64,000 nucleotides of DNA from Myxococcales bacterium (GCA_020633625.1 JACKDJ010000008.1:1-64000), one strand, 5' to 3'; positions 35,703 to 45,209 are shown, numbered from the stretch's first letter. Made by a program: numbers and translations. The notes: generated from the letters alone by a model not told the origin.

Positions 35703-38179
35703 GCGGCGCGCCGCGCCTGCCCCGAGCCGCGCGCAAGCGGTTCGTCGCCGCCGCGCTCGCCGTCGCAGCCGGCTGCGCGCCGCCGACCGACTCGGCGACC
35801 ACCGCCGAAGGCCAGGGCGCGACCCGAACGGTCGCAAGCCCCGTTGTCTACGGCGCCGACGACCGCACCGACTGGTACGCCTCTCCGGACTCCGCGCTCC
35901 GCGACCTGACCGAGAGGTCGATCGTCGCCCTGATCCGCGTCGGCAATCTCACGGTCGACGGCGATGTCGTCTCGATCGACGCCCAGCGCCTCGGCCCGTC
36001 GAGACACCTCTGCGCCGACGAGCGCTTCTTCGACCAAACCCGCGCCGCAGGCTGCTCCGGCACCCTGATCGACGATGACCTTGTCCTCACCGCGGGCCAC
36101 TGCGTCGACAACCTCGCCGACTGCCAGGACTACCACTTCGTCTTCGACTACCTCCTCGAAGCCGCAGACACGCTCGCGCCGATCTCCGCGGCCAACGACC
36201 TCTACTCGTGCGCCGAGCTCGTCGCTCGGCGAGACGACAGCGGGATCGACTACGCGATCGTCCGCCTCGATCGGCCGGTGGCACCCGAGCACGGGCCCGC
36301 GCCCGTCGATGGCGCCCTGGCGGCGCGCGCCACCGGAGAACCGGTCGTCATGATCGGCTTCGGAAGCGGGCTCCCCGCCAAGATCGACACCGGCGGAGTC
36401 GTCCGATCGGGCCGCCCGGGGACCCTGGACACGTTCCGCGCGACCGTCGACGCGTTCGCCGGAAACTCGGGCGCCGGCGTCTTCGACGCCTCTCTCCGGC
36501 TCATCGGGATCCTCGTCCGCGGCGCCGAAGACTACGTCGCAGACGGCGACTGCAACCGCGTCAACCGGCTCGCGTCCGACTCCGACGGCGAGTACATCGT
36601 CTACGCGGGCCAGGCGATGCTCGCGCTCTGTGCCGAGAAGCCGGACTCGGCGCCATGCGCGGCCCCAGGGACCTGGTGCAGCCCGTGTGAAGCCGCCGAC
36701 GACTGCGCCGCCAGCTTCACCTGCGACGGGTCGGCCGAGCTCTCCGCCTGCACGGGAGCCTGCGCAGCAGACGCCGACTGCCCGGCGACCCACGCCTGCG
36801 ACCTCGATCGCTCCGTCTGCGTGCCGCGAACCGTCGCCCGCTGCATCGATGACGCCGTCGTGACGCTCGACGCGTGCGGCGACTCGCACGATCCCGTCGT
36901 CACCTGTGCCGCGAACGAGCGCTGCCTCCTCGGCGCGTGCGTGGACGCGCAGGCGGGTGATAGCTGCCGCGACACGCTTCGCGCGTCTCCCGGCGACGCC
37001 GTCACACTCGACCTCTCCGGCCACTCCGACCAGAGCCGGGGATCCTGCGGAGGGGAGGGCGCAGACGTCGTACTGCGCGTCGCAATACCGCGCGCCGGTC
37101 TCCTCGGCGTGCATGTCGGCGCCTTCGACGGCGTGGTCTACGCCCGTCACGACTGCGCCGACTTCGACAGCGAGATGTTGTGTGAGCCCTCGTCATCCGA
37201 GCCCCTCGACGCGAGCTTGCTCGTCGAGCCCGGTACGCTCTTCCTCTTCTTCGACGCCACCGACGATGCGCCGCCGCAGAGCGTCAGCGTCGCGCTCGAC
37301 CCGGTAGCCGCCGTCTGCGACTGCACCGAGGGCGACGTCCGTTGCTCGGGTCCTGACCGCGAGCGCTGCATCGGCATCGACAGCGAGTGCCCCGTCTTCG
37401 CCCGAGAGGAGTGCGGCGCGGGCCTCGAGTGTCGCGACGGCGAGTGCGCCGAGCCCGTCGCCGGAGACGGATGCGCGCTGCCACTGCCGATCATCCTCGA
37501 CAGCGACGGGCACGCCAGAGTCGTCGCGAACCTGGCTCAGTCCGCGGTCGACGCGGTCTCCGGGTCGTGCGGCGACGACGGAGCCGACCACGTCTACTCG
37601 ATCGTCCTCGACGAGCCGGCACGCGTGGCCGCCACGCTCACGGGGATCGACGGCGTCATCGCGATCCGCGACCGCTGCGACGACGCGGAGTCCGAGCTGG
37701 CGTGTGCCGACAGCGCCGGGGCCGGGCTCGACACGATCCTTCCCGAGGGGACCCTCACGTTGCTCGTCGATGGCGAACCCGGTCCGTACTCGCTCGACGT
37801 GACCGTCACGCGCGCGTGCTCCGACGAGTGCGACGAAGACGGCGCGTGGCGCTGCGTCGGGCGCGCGACGCGTCGCGAGTGCGCGAGCTTCGACGGCGAC
37901 TCCTGCCTCGAACTGGGACGGGAGACGCCCTGCGCAGCCGGCGAGCTGTGCGCCGACGGCGACTGCGTCCCAGACCCCGACGCAGGCCCCGACGCCGACG
38001 CCGACGTCGGCGCTGACGCCGGTGCCGACGCGACCGCCGACACGACGAACCCAGACGAAGGGGACACTGGCGCGCGCCGACGCTCGCGATCGGGCTGCAG
38101 CGCGGCAACCGGCGGCCGCAACGGTACCCTCCTCCTCGCCGGGGCGCTCGCGCTCGTCGCGCGCCGCCGTCGTCGATGA
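35699..38179 (+). CDS. Secreted trypsin-like serine protease with MYXO-CTERM-like tail
   Basis: An 826-residue exported protein. The signal peptide ends near Cys21 (AVAAGC), so it may be a lipoprotein. The S1-type protease domain (about residues 45-310) has the triad His134 (TAGHC), Asp184 (GIDYAI) and Ser257 (GNSGAG). Cys-rich DxxC modules follow (about 320-430), then two putative beta-sandwich pre-peptidase-like domains (about 430-560 and 590-710), a Cys-rich stretch, an Asp/Ala-rich linker and a C-terminal GCS motif plus hydrophobic segment plus RRRRR, the layout of MYXO-CTERM sorting signals. The GTG overlaps the preceding stop; the 3' end overlaps the phosphoesterase ATG. Confidence 0.88.
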   Translation: MSGAPRLPRAARKRFVAAALAVAAGCAPPTDSATTAEGQGATRTVASPVVYGADDRTDWYASPDSALRDLTERSIVALIRVGNLTVDGDVVSIDAQRLGPSRHLCADERFFDQTRAAGCSGTLIDDDLVLTAGHCVDNLADCQDYHFVFDYLLEAADTLAPISAANDLYSCAELVARRDDSGIDYAIVRLDRPVAPEHGPAPVDGALAARATGEPVVMIGFGSGLPAKIDTGGVVRSGRPGTLDTFRATVDAFAGNSGAGVFDASLRLIGILVRGAEDYVADGDCNRVNRLASDSDGEYIVYAGQAMLALCAEKPDSAPCAAPGTWCSPCEAADDCAASFTCDGSAELSACTGACAADADCPATHACDLDRSVCVPRTVARCIDDAVVTLDACGDSHDPVVTCAANERCLLGACVDAQAGDSCRDTLRASPGDAVTLDLSGHSDQSRGSCGGEGADVVLRVAIPRAGLLGVHVGAFDGVVYARHDCADFDSEMLCEPSSSEPLDASLLVEPGTLFLFFDATDDAPPQSVSVALDPVAAVCDCTEGDVRCSGPDRERCIGIDSECPVFAREECGAGLECRDGECAEPVAGDGCALPLPIILDSDGHARVVANLAQSAVDAVSGSCGDDGADHVYSIVLDEPARVAATLTGIDGVIAIRDRCDDAESELACADSAGAGLDTILPEGTLTLLVDGEPGPYSLDVTVTRACSDECDEDGAWRCVGRATRRECASFDGDSCLELGRETPCAAGELCADGDCVPDPDAGPDADADVGADAGADATADTTNPDEGDTGARRRSRSGCSAATGGRNGTLLLAGALALVARRRRR

Positions 38180-38682
38180 CGCGGCTCCGTGTCGGGATCC
38201 TCTCCGACACCCATGGCTACGTCGACCCCTTCTTCCGCACCGCGTTCGCATCGGTCGACGCGATCGTCCACGGCGGGGACATCGGCGACGAGAGCGTCCT
38301 CACTGCCCTCGCCGAGCTCGCGCCGGTCACCGCCTGTCGCGGGAACATCGACGGGGGCCCCCTCCGATTTGTTCCGCTCGAACCCTGCGTCGAGATCGGC
38401 GGCGTTCGGATTGGTGCGCGCCATATCTGCGGCTCTCCCACGCGGCCCGATCCGCGGACGCGAGCCCTGATCCGGAGAGAGCGTCTCGACGTCCTCGTGG
38501 TCGGACACTCTCACATCCCTGTCGTCGCCCGGGTAGACGGCGCGCTGTGGCTCAACCCCGGCGCCGCCGGGCTCCAGGGGTTCCACACATCGCGGCACGC
38601 GCTCATCCTCGAGATCGGACCGGACCGAGCCCTCGAGCTTCAACGCGTGAACCTCGAGCCGCGGTGGCCCGGCCGCGGGTAG
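38176..38682 (+). CDS. YfcE/MJ0936-type metallophosphoesterase
   Basis: A 168-residue phosphodiesterase of the calcineurin-like superfamily. Metal-binding motifs in order: SDTHG (about residues 10-14), HGGDIG (about 32-37), RGNID (about 55-59), GHSHIP (about 112-117); the GARHICG segment replaces the usual LTHG histidine. Length fits YfcE. It overlaps the protease gene by four bases, though the functional link is unclear. The substrate of this family is generally undefined phosphodiesters. Confidence 0.88.
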   Translation: MTRLRVGILSDTHGYVDPFFRTAFASVDAIVHGGDIGDESVLTALAELAPVTACRGNIDGGPLRFVPLEPCVEIGGVRIGARHICGSPTRPDPRTRALIRRERLDVLVVGHSHIPVVARVDGALWLNPGAAGLQGFHTSRHALILEIGPDRALELQRVNLEPRWPGRG

Positions 38683-38741
38683 TCTTCGGCGGGGGAGCGC
38701 AGCGCTGGCGGAGGCGGCCGGGGCGGGGTGGCCCGAAGCGG

Positions 38742-38770
38742 TTCACGCACCCTCCCGCGCGTGTTAGGGA
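38742..38770 (+). promoter_or_regulatory. Weak candidate promoter for the opp operon
   Basis: TTCACG (38742-38747) and TAGGGA (38765-38770) are spaced by 17 bp and lie just upstream of the oppA GTG (38777). Matches to consensus are modest (4/6 and 2-3/6), and the transcript would be nearly leaderless. Confidence 0.25.
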
Positions 38771-38776
38771 AGACAC

Positions 38777-40423
38777 GTGTCATCCCCGCTTCGCCTCAAT
38801 CACACACTCGCCTGCGCGCTGCTCTCCGCGTGGGCTCTCGCGGCATGCGCCGGCGAGCGCGACCGCACTCCGCTCGACACCTTCGTCGTCGCGCTCGAGT
38901 CCGACCCCGAGACGTTCGACCCCGGCGTCATGAGCGGGTCGATCGAGGGCCAGGTCGCCTACAGCATGTACGAGGGACTGCTCTCGCCGCCGGCGGGCGA
39001 CGGCCCACCTGTCCCGGGCGTCGCGCGCGAGTGGACCACCTCGCCAGACGGGCTGACGTGGACGTTCACGCTCCGCGACGACGCGCGCTGGTCCAACGGC
39101 GACCGTGTGGTTGCCGAAGATTTCCGCGAGGCTTGGCTCCGCATGCTGCGCGGAGACATCGCCGCCGACTACGTCAGCTTCGTCCGCTACATCCGAAGCG
39201 CCCGCGCATACGAGGCCGCGCGCCGCGCCGTCGGCGGCTCGTCCTGGACCCGCCCCCTCGTCCGCGCACTGGAGCTCGGCGTCGGGGTCCGCGCGCCGTC
39301 GCCCAACACGCTGATCGTCGACCTCGAGTCTCCCACGCCGTTCTTCGCCGACGTCGTGATGTTCTATTCGATGTTCCCCGTCCACCGCCCCACGATCGCA
39401 CGGCTCGGCGACGCGGCGGCGTTCCGGGCAGAGAACCTGGTGACGAACGGGCCGTTTCGCATGCGTCCCGACGGCTACCGCCGGCGCGTCGCGATCGAGC
39501 TCGAGCAAAATCCATACTACTGGGATCGCGCCGCGCTCGGCGTCGACCGCGTCACACACCTGATCATCGAAGACGGCGCCGCGCGCGTCACCGCCTTCCT
39601 CGACGGGCGCGTCGACTGGGCAGACGACCCGCCAAACAACCAGCTCGCCATCCTGGCCGCGCTCCCCCAGTTCCACTCGGCGCCGCAGCTCGGGACATAC
39701 TTCTACCGCGTCAACGTAACCGATCCGCTCCTCTCGGACCGTCGAGTTCGCCGCGCGCTGTCACTCGCGCTGAACCGCGGGGAGCTCTGTCGCTGCACGC
39801 TCGACGGCCTCTACACGGTCGCGACCGGGTTCACACCCCCGCTCCCTGGATACCCAGCGCTCGACGCCGTCCGATACGACCCGAACGAGGCGCGGCGCCT
39901 GCTCGCCGAGGCCGGATACCCCGGAGGCGAGAGCTTTCCTCCGCTCGAGATCCTCTACAACACCAGCGAGAACCACCGCGTGATCGCGCAGTTCGTCCAG
40001 GACCAGTGGCAGAACGAGCTCGGCATCGACGTCACGCTCGTGAACCAGGAGTGGAAGGTCTACCTCGACACCATGGACACGCTCCAGTACCAGGTGGCGC
40101 GCTCCGGATGGATCGGCGACTACGTCGATCCAAACACCTTCCTCGAGCTCTGGCGGAGCGACGACGAGAACAACCGCACAGGCTGGGACGACCCGGAGTA
40201 CGACGCGCTGATCGCCGCCGCTCTCCGAGAGCCCGACACCGCCCGTCGCCTCGACCAGCTCCGCGTCGCAGAAGCACACCTGCTCGACGCCGCGCCCATC
40301 ATCCCCGTCTACTTCTACGCACAGTTTCACCTCGTCGACGACCGAGTGCGCGGCTGGGAGATGAACGTCCGTAACACACACCTGTCGCGCTGGGTCTCGA
40401 AGACCTCCGAGGCGTCCCGATGA
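38777..40423 (+). CDS. oppA: Oligopeptide ABC transporter substrate-binding lipoprotein
   Basis: A 548-residue SBP family 5 protein that captures peptides in the periplasm. The signal peptide ends at lipobox LAAC (Cys24). The N-terminal landmarks LESDPETFDPGVMSG and YEGLLSPP are typical, as is the central WSNGDRVVAEDFREAWLRML block and the C-terminal AEAHLLDAAPIIPVYFYAQ. Length matches OppA/DppA. It is the first gene of a five-gene operon in which every junction overlaps by four bases. The specific peptide ligand is not predictable. Confidence 0.93.
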   Translation: MSSPLRLNHTLACALLSAWALAACAGERDRTPLDTFVVALESDPETFDPGVMSGSIEGQVAYSMYEGLLSPPAGDGPPVPGVAREWTTSPDGLTWTFTLRDDARWSNGDRVVAEDFREAWLRMLRGDIAADYVSFVRYIRSARAYEAARRAVGGSSWTRPLVRALELGVGVRAPSPNTLIVDLESPTPFFADVVMFYSMFPVHRPTIARLGDAAAFRAENLVTNGPFRMRPDGYRRRVAIELEQNPYYWDRAALGVDRVTHLIIEDGAARVTAFLDGRVDWADDPPNNQLAILAALPQFHSAPQLGTYFYRVNVTDPLLSDRRVRRALSLALNRGELCRCTLDGLYTVATGFTPPLPGYPALDAVRYDPNEARRLLAEAGYPGGESFPPLEILYNTSENHRVIAQFVQDQWQNELGIDVTLVNQEWKVYLDTMDTLQYQVARSGWIGDYVDPNTFLELWRSDDENNRTGWDDPEYDALIAAALREPDTARRLDQLRVAEAHLLDAAPIIPVYFYAQFHLVDDRVRGWEMNVRNTHLSRWVSKTSEASR

Positions 40424-41337
40424 CGCGCTACCTCCTCGGCCGCGTCGCGCAGAGCTTCGCCGTGCTCCTCGTCGTGCTCACGGCGTCGTTCTTCGTCATG
40501 AAGGCAGCCCCCGGCAGCCCCCTCGCGCGCGACCGACAGCTCGACCCCGAGGTCGAGGCGCAGCTCACCGAGCGCTACCACCTCGACGAGCCCGTCACCG
40601 TCCAGTACGCCCGCTACGTCGCGCTCCTCGCCCGTGGCGACCTCGGCCCTTCGATCAAACAGAACGCGCCGGTCGCCGAGATCATCGCCGACGCCGCGCC
40701 ATACAGCGTCGTCATCGGCGCCCAGGCGATGCTGTTTGCGCTGGCGCTCGGGGTCCCGCTCGGCCTGATCGCCGGGCTCCGCCAGAACCGCGCCGCCGAC
40801 CACGCCGCGATGGCCGTCGCCATGATCGGCGTCTCGATCCCCAACTTCGTCCTCGGCCCGCTCCTCATCCTCACGCTCGCCTCCGGTCTCGGTCTGTTCC
40901 GCTCCGGTGGGTGGACAGGCTGGCCGGACTCTATCCTGCCGAGCATCAGCCTCGGACTCTACTACACGGCCTACGTGGCCCGACTCACCCGCAGCGGGAT
41001 GGTCGAGGTCGTTCGCCAGGACTTCATCCGCACGGCCAGGGCGAAGGGCGTCCCCGAGCTCTGGGTCGTCGCACGCCACGCCGTGCGCGGCGCGCTCCTC
41101 CCCGTCGTCTCGTACCTCGGCCCAGCCTTCGCCTCGGTCCTCACCGGCTCAGTAGTCGTCGAGAAGGTCTTCAACGTCCCAGGGCTCGGCACCTTCTTCG
41201 TCGACGCCGCCTTCAACCGCGACTACTTCCTCGTCCTCGGCGTAATCACCGTCTACTCCGCGCTCCTCGTCGCGCTGAACCTCGCCGTCGACCTGCTCTA
41301 CACCGCCCTCGACCCTCGCGTCTCGGTGCGACGATGA
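40420..41337 (+). CDS. oppB: Oligopeptide ABC transporter permease, OppB type
   Basis: A 305-residue inner-membrane permease with six predicted helices. The EAA loop that contacts the ATPases is visible as RTARAKGVPELWVVARHAVRGALLP-like sequence at about residues 203-227. The N-terminal FFVMKAAPGSPL and the C-terminal VEKVFNVPGLGTFFVDA motif are diagnostic for OppB/DppB. Start and stop overlap the neighbouring genes. It pairs with OppC in the membrane. Confidence 0.95.
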   Translation: MTRYLLGRVAQSFAVLLVVLTASFFVMKAAPGSPLARDRQLDPEVEAQLTERYHLDEPVTVQYARYVALLARGDLGPSIKQNAPVAEIIADAAPYSVVIGAQAMLFALALGVPLGLIAGLRQNRAADHAAMAVAMIGVSIPNFVLGPLLILTLASGLGLFRSGGWTGWPDSILPSISLGLYYTAYVARLTRSGMVEVVRQDFIRTARAKGVPELWVVARHAVRGALLPVVSYLGPAFASVLTGSVVVEKVFNVPGLGTFFVDAAFNRDYFLVLGVITVYSALLVALNLAVDLLYTALDPRVSVRR

Positions 41338-42629
41338 CGGCAGGCTCTTCGCAGCAGGGCGCCGCGCCGGTCGCCGGCTCGCCGTGGCGCGACGCGCTGC
41401 GCCGGCTACGACGCAACCGCGCCGCCGTCGCAGGAGCCGTGTACGTCACGCTCATCGTCGCCGTCGCCGTGCTCTACGAGCCCATCGCACGCTACGGGAC
41501 CCGCTTCACCCTCGCAGAGAACCACCTCTGCATGCGCAACCAGCCTCCCGGGGCTCGCGCCGTCCCGCGGGTTCACTTTCGGCTGCTGCCCGAAGACCAA
41601 CACCCGTTCGCCGACGTGGACTCGAACAACGACGGCGCGATCGACGCGGCCGAACTCTCGGCGCGCGTCCGAGCGCTCGAGTTCGCACACCTCGACACGA
41701 ACGGAGACGGCGACCTGTCCCTCCCGGAGCTGGACGCCGCGCCACGCGTCCTGCTCGCGCCCGATCTGGCCGGCCTGCGCCAACACCTCGACGCCGACGG
41801 CGACGGCCGCCTCGAGCTCGACGAGTCCGGCACCCTCGCCGACATCTTCCCGACGTCCGAGGCCGGCCTCTTTCTGCGCGGCTTCGACGGCGACGGTGAC
41901 GGCCGCCTCGACGCCGACGAGTTCCCCGGCGTCCCCGCCCCCGCAGTCTTCCGCATGGGCACCGACGCACTCGGTCGCGACGTCCTGACCCGGATGGTGT
42001 TCGGCGCGCGGATCAGCCTCCTCGTCGGGTTCCTCGCGACGCTCGTCTCCGTCCTCATCGGCGTCGCCTGGGGCGCCACCGCTGGCTACGTCGGTGGCCG
42101 CGTCGACGCCGTGATGATGCGCATCGTCGACGTCATCTACGGCCTCCCGTTCATGTTCCTCGTCATCCTCCTGATGGTCGTGTTTGGCCGGCAGTTTGTC
42201 CTCCTCTTCGTCGCCATCGGGGCCGTCTCCTGGCTCACCATGTCTCGCATCGTCCGCGGCCAGGTCATCGCCCTCGAGCGGCAGGAGTTCGTCCAGGCCG
42301 CACGCGCGATCGGCTCCTCGCACCTCTACATCGTGACTCGGCACCTCATCCCAAACGCGCTCGGTCCCATCATCGTCTACGCAACGCTCACGGTCCCGGC
42401 GGTCATGCTCGAAGAGGCGTTCCTCTCGTTCCTCGGCCTCGGCGTGCAGGCACCGTTCACGTCGTGGGGAGCCATGGCGTCAGACGGCGCCAGCCCCGGC
42501 GTCATGCTGAACTACCCGTGGCTCACGATCTTCCCCGGGCTCGCGCTCGCCTCGACGCTCGCCGCCCTGAACTTCCTCGGCGACGGTGTCCGAGACGCAC
42601 TGGACCCCCGAATGCGAGACGACGCTTGA
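41334..42629 (+). CDS. oppC: Oligopeptide ABC transporter permease OppC with four inserted EF-hand loops
   Basis: A 431-residue permease, well above the ~300 usual for OppC. TM1 lies at about residues 30-48. The segment before TM2, which is periplasmic in this family, carries four complete 12-residue EF-hand loops: DSNNDGAIDAAE (96-107), DTNGDGDLSLPE (121-132), DADGDGRLELDE (153-164) and DGDGDGRLDADE (185-196). Positions 1, 3, 5 and 12 are all acidic or Asn and position 6 is Gly, as needed for calcium. The normal OppC body follows: MGTDALGRDVLTRMVFGARISLLVG, five more helices and the EAA loop near ARAIGSSHLYIVTRHLIPNA. The ATG overlaps oppB. The inference is calcium-dependent gating or docking of OppA; no such role is known to me. 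Confidence 0.93.
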   Translation: MTAGSSQQGAAPVAGSPWRDALRRLRRNRAAVAGAVYVTLIVAVAVLYEPIARYGTRFTLAENHLCMRNQPPGARAVPRVHFRLLPEDQHPFADVDSNNDGAIDAAELSARVRALEFAHLDTNGDGDLSLPELDAAPRVLLAPDLAGLRQHLDADGDGRLELDESGTLADIFPTSEAGLFLRGFDGDGDGRLDADEFPGVPAPAVFRMGTDALGRDVLTRMVFGARISLLVGFLATLVSVLIGVAWGATAGYVGGRVDAVMMRIVDVIYGLPFMFLVILLMVVFGRQFVLLFVAIGAVSWLTMSRIVRGQVIALERQEFVQAARAIGSSHLYIVTRHLIPNALGPIIVYATLTVPAVMLEEAFLSFLGLGVQAPFTSWGAMASDGASPGVMLNYPWLTIFPGLALASTLAALNFLGDGVRDALDPRMRDDA

Positions 42630-43639
42630 GCGCGCCGCTCCTCGAGGTTCGGGACCTCGTCGTGTCGTTCGCGACTCCACACGGACGCGTCCGCGCGGTC
42701 GACGGGGTCTCGTTCCACGTCGCTCCTCGCGAGACCGTCGCCATCGTCGGCGAGTCCGGCTCCGGGAAGTCCGTCACGCAGCTCGCGATCCTCGGGCTCC
42801 TGCCGTCCCCCCCGGCGCGGATCGAGAGCGGCGGCGCCCAATTCGACGGGCGCGACCTGCTCGCGCTCTCGCCTCGCGAGCTCCGCGGCATCCGCGGCCG
42901 CGACGTCGCCATGGTCTTCCAAGACCCGATGACGAGCCTGAACCCGTTCCTCACCGTCGGGCGGCAGCTCGAAGAGGTCCTCGAGATCCACACCAAGCTC
43001 GGCCGGCGCGAGCGGCGCGACCGCGCGATCGAAGCGCTGCGCAGCGTGGGGATCGCGGAGCCCGAGCGGCGCGTCGACGCGCACCCGCACCAGATGTCCG
43101 GCGGAATGCGCCAGCGTGTCCTCATCGCGATGGCGCTGATCTGCAGCCCCAAGCTGGTCATCGCCGACGAGCCCACGACAGCCCTCGACGTCACCGTCCA
43201 AGCGCAGGTCCTCGAGCTCCTTCAGGAGACCACCCGAGCGGTCGGCGCCGCGGTCGTCCTTATCAGCCACGACCTCGGCGTCGTCGCCGGTGTGGCCGAC
43301 CGCGTCGTCGTGCTCTACGCAGGGCGAGTCTGCGAATCGGGCCCCACCCGCGACGTCTTCCACACACCAGCACATCCATACACACGCGGCCTGCTCGACA
43401 GCGTCCCGCGGCTCGACACGCACGGCGAGCGGCTCGTGCCGATCCCCGGCCTGCCTCCCGACCCGGCGCGTAGACCTCCCGGCTGCCCGTTCGCGCCCCG
43501 CTGCGCGCTCGCCGACGACCGCTGTCGCGTCGACGCGCCAGCGCTGCGTCCGACCTCCGCGAGCGCCGCGCACACGTTCGCGTGTCACCACTCCGCGGCC
43601 GCCACGACCGCAGACGAAACCGGCGAGGTGGGTCCGTGA
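42626..43639 (+). CDS. oppD: Oligopeptide ABC transporter ATP-binding protein, OppD type
   Basis: A 337-residue ABC ATPase. Walker A is GESGSGKS (about residues 46-53), the signature motif is SGGMRQR, Walker B is VIADEPTTALD, and the H-loop follows in LISHDLGVV. The C-terminal oligopeptide-transporter extension contains the PGCPFAPRC cysteines that bind an iron-sulphur cluster or metal in some homologues. The start is a TTG overlapping the oppC stop (TTGA), the only codon giving a complete N-terminus. It heterodimerises with OppF. Confidence 0.94.
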   Translation: MSAPLLEVRDLVVSFATPHGRVRAVDGVSFHVAPRETVAIVGESGSGKSVTQLAILGLLPSPPARIESGGAQFDGRDLLALSPRELRGIRGRDVAMVFQDPMTSLNPFLTVGRQLEEVLEIHTKLGRRERRDRAIEALRSVGIAEPERRVDAHPHQMSGGMRQRVLIAMALICSPKLVIADEPTTALDVTVQAQVLELLQETTRAVGAAVVLISHDLGVVAGVADRVVVLYAGRVCESGPTRDVFHTPAHPYTRGLLDSVPRLDTHGERLVPIPGLPPDPARRPPGCPFAPRCALADDRCRVDAPALRPTSASAAHTFACHHSAAATTADETGEVGP

Positions 43640-44640
43640 CCAGCGTCGCGCACCGGTCCGTCCTGCAGGTGAGCGATCTCGCGATGCACTTCGCGGCGCC
43701 CGCGCCCGGCGATCCCCACGCCGTCATCCGCGCCGTCGACGGCGTCGACCTTCACCTCCGCACCGGCGAGACGCTCGGGCTCGTCGGCGAGTCCGGCTGC
43801 GGAAAGTCGACGCTCGGACGATGCCTGGTGAGGCTCTATCGCCCCACGCGCGGGAGCATCGTGCTCCACGCTGATGGCGCCTCAACCGACATCGCGTCAC
43901 TCGACGACCGGCGTCTGCGACCGCTGCGGCGACACATACAGATGATCTTCCAGGATCCGTATGCGTCTCTCGACCCCCGAATGACGGTCGCGGAGATCAT
44001 CGCAGAGCCGCTCCGCGTCCACACCGACCTCGACCGCAGCGGGCGCGCGAAGGCCGTCGCGTCCCTCCTCGACGACGTCGGACTCGCCGCCGCCCACGCG
44101 AACCGCTTTCCGCACGAGTTCTCCGGCGGGCAGCGCCAGCGGATCGGGATCGCCCGCGCCATCGCTTCGCGTCCGGCCGCGATCGTGTGCGATGAGCCAA
44201 TCTCGGCGCTCGACGTCTCGATCCGCGCCCAGATCCTGAACCTGCTCGCAGACCTTCAGCGCGAGCACTCGCTGTCGCTCCTCTTCATCGCCCACGACCT
44301 CGCCGCCGTCCGACACATCTCCCACCGCGTCGCCGTCATGTACCTCGGCCGCGTCGTCGAGGTGGCGCCCGCGGCCGAGCTCTATGCGCGGCCCCACCAC
44401 CCATACACACGCGCCCTGATGAGCGCGGCTCCGGTCCCGGATCCAGACATCGAGCGCAGCCGCGAGCGCATCCTCCTGCGCGGTGAGCCTCCGTCGCCAC
44501 GCAACCCGCCGCCGGGCTGCCCGTTCCACCCCCGTTGTCCAGAGGCTCGTCCGGAGTGCTCGAGCTCGCGCCCCGCGCTGCGGCGCGTGGGCCAGAATCA
44601 CGAGGTCGCGTGCGTCCTCGAGCGCGCCCAGGGCACCTAG
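43636..44640 (+). CDS. oppF: Oligopeptide ABC transporter ATP-binding protein, OppF type
   Basis: A 334-residue ABC ATPase: Walker A GESGCGKS, MIFQDPYASLDPRMTV around the Q-loop, signature FSGGQRQR, Walker B VCDEPISALD, and FIAHDLAAV for the H-loop. The C-terminal domain ends with GCPFHPRCPEARPEC. The GTG at 43636 overlaps the oppD stop. It is the last gene of the operon, completing an OppABCDF importer; the arrangement A-B-C-D-F is standard. Confidence 0.95.
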   Translation: MTSVAHRSVLQVSDLAMHFAAPAPGDPHAVIRAVDGVDLHLRTGETLGLVGESGCGKSTLGRCLVRLYRPTRGSIVLHADGASTDIASLDDRRLRPLRRHIQMIFQDPYASLDPRMTVAEIIAEPLRVHTDLDRSGRAKAVASLLDDVGLAAAHANRFPHEFSGGQRQRIGIARAIASRPAAIVCDEPISALDVSIRAQILNLLADLQREHSLSLLFIAHDLAAVRHISHRVAVMYLGRVVEVAPAAELYARPHHPYTRALMSAAPVPDPDIERSRERILLRGEPPSPRNPPPGCPFHPRCPEARPECSSSRPALRRVGQNHEVACVLERAQGT

Positions 44641-44733
44641 TAGCGTCGGCGAAAGTCCAGCGCGAGCGTCGCCCTTGCAACCCTTACAGCGCCCACGTAC
44701 GAGTGACGCACCCAAACACCGACGCGTGCGCAC

Positions 44734-45126
44734 ATGGCCAAGGTAACCGGTATCGGCGGCATCTTCTTCAAGGCGAACGACCCCAAGGCGCTCGCCGCAT
44801 GGTACTCGGAGCATCTCGGCATCGTGCTCTCGAACTTCGGCGGCTCGGTGCTGCGCTGGCCCGACGACACCGCCGACGACGGCGGACTCACCGTGTGGGC
44901 GGTCGCCGCCGCGACGACGCAGTGGTTCGCGCCGAGTGAGGCCTCCTTCATGATCAACTACCGAGTCGACGATCTCGAGGCGCTGCTCGCGCAGCTTCGC
45001 GCAGCCGGCGTCGAGGTCCTCGACGGTCCGCAGACACACGAGAACGGGAAGTTCGCCTGGATCCTCGACCCCGAGCGAAACAAGGTCGAGCTCTGGGAGC
45101 CCAAGCTCTGGGAGCACGAGGAGTAG
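44734..45126 (+). CDS. VOC (glyoxalase/bleomycin-resistance) family protein
   Basis: A 130-residue protein built of two beta-alpha-beta-beta-beta modules. The first begins GIGGIFFKANDPKALAAWY; the second contains MINYRVDDLEALL and the metal-ligand-containing ILDPERNKVELWEP at the C-terminus, with a glutamate at the usual ligand place. Such small VOC proteins isomerise, dioxygenate or sequester small molecules; the specific reaction is not inferable. Stands alone after the opp operon. Confidence 0.85.
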   Translation: MAKVTGIGGIFFKANDPKALAAWYSEHLGIVLSNFGGSVLRWPDDTADDGGLTVWAVAAATTQWFAPSEASFMINYRVDDLEALLAQLRAAGVEVLDGPQTHENGKFAWILDPERNKVELWEPKLWEHEE

Positions 45127-45209
45127 GCGGATCGAGGCGCGGCGCTCGATCTGGCTGACACGGGGACTACCTCGACTTACATTCGGTCTGTCTCCCGCCA
45201 CCACCGCGC

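Noticed and set aside
42464..42625. Longer OppD starting upstream at 42464
   Set aside because: Those residues overlap the essential C-terminus of OppC and have no similarity to ABC ATPases; the TTG at 42626 overlaps the oppC stop as in the other junctions of the operon.
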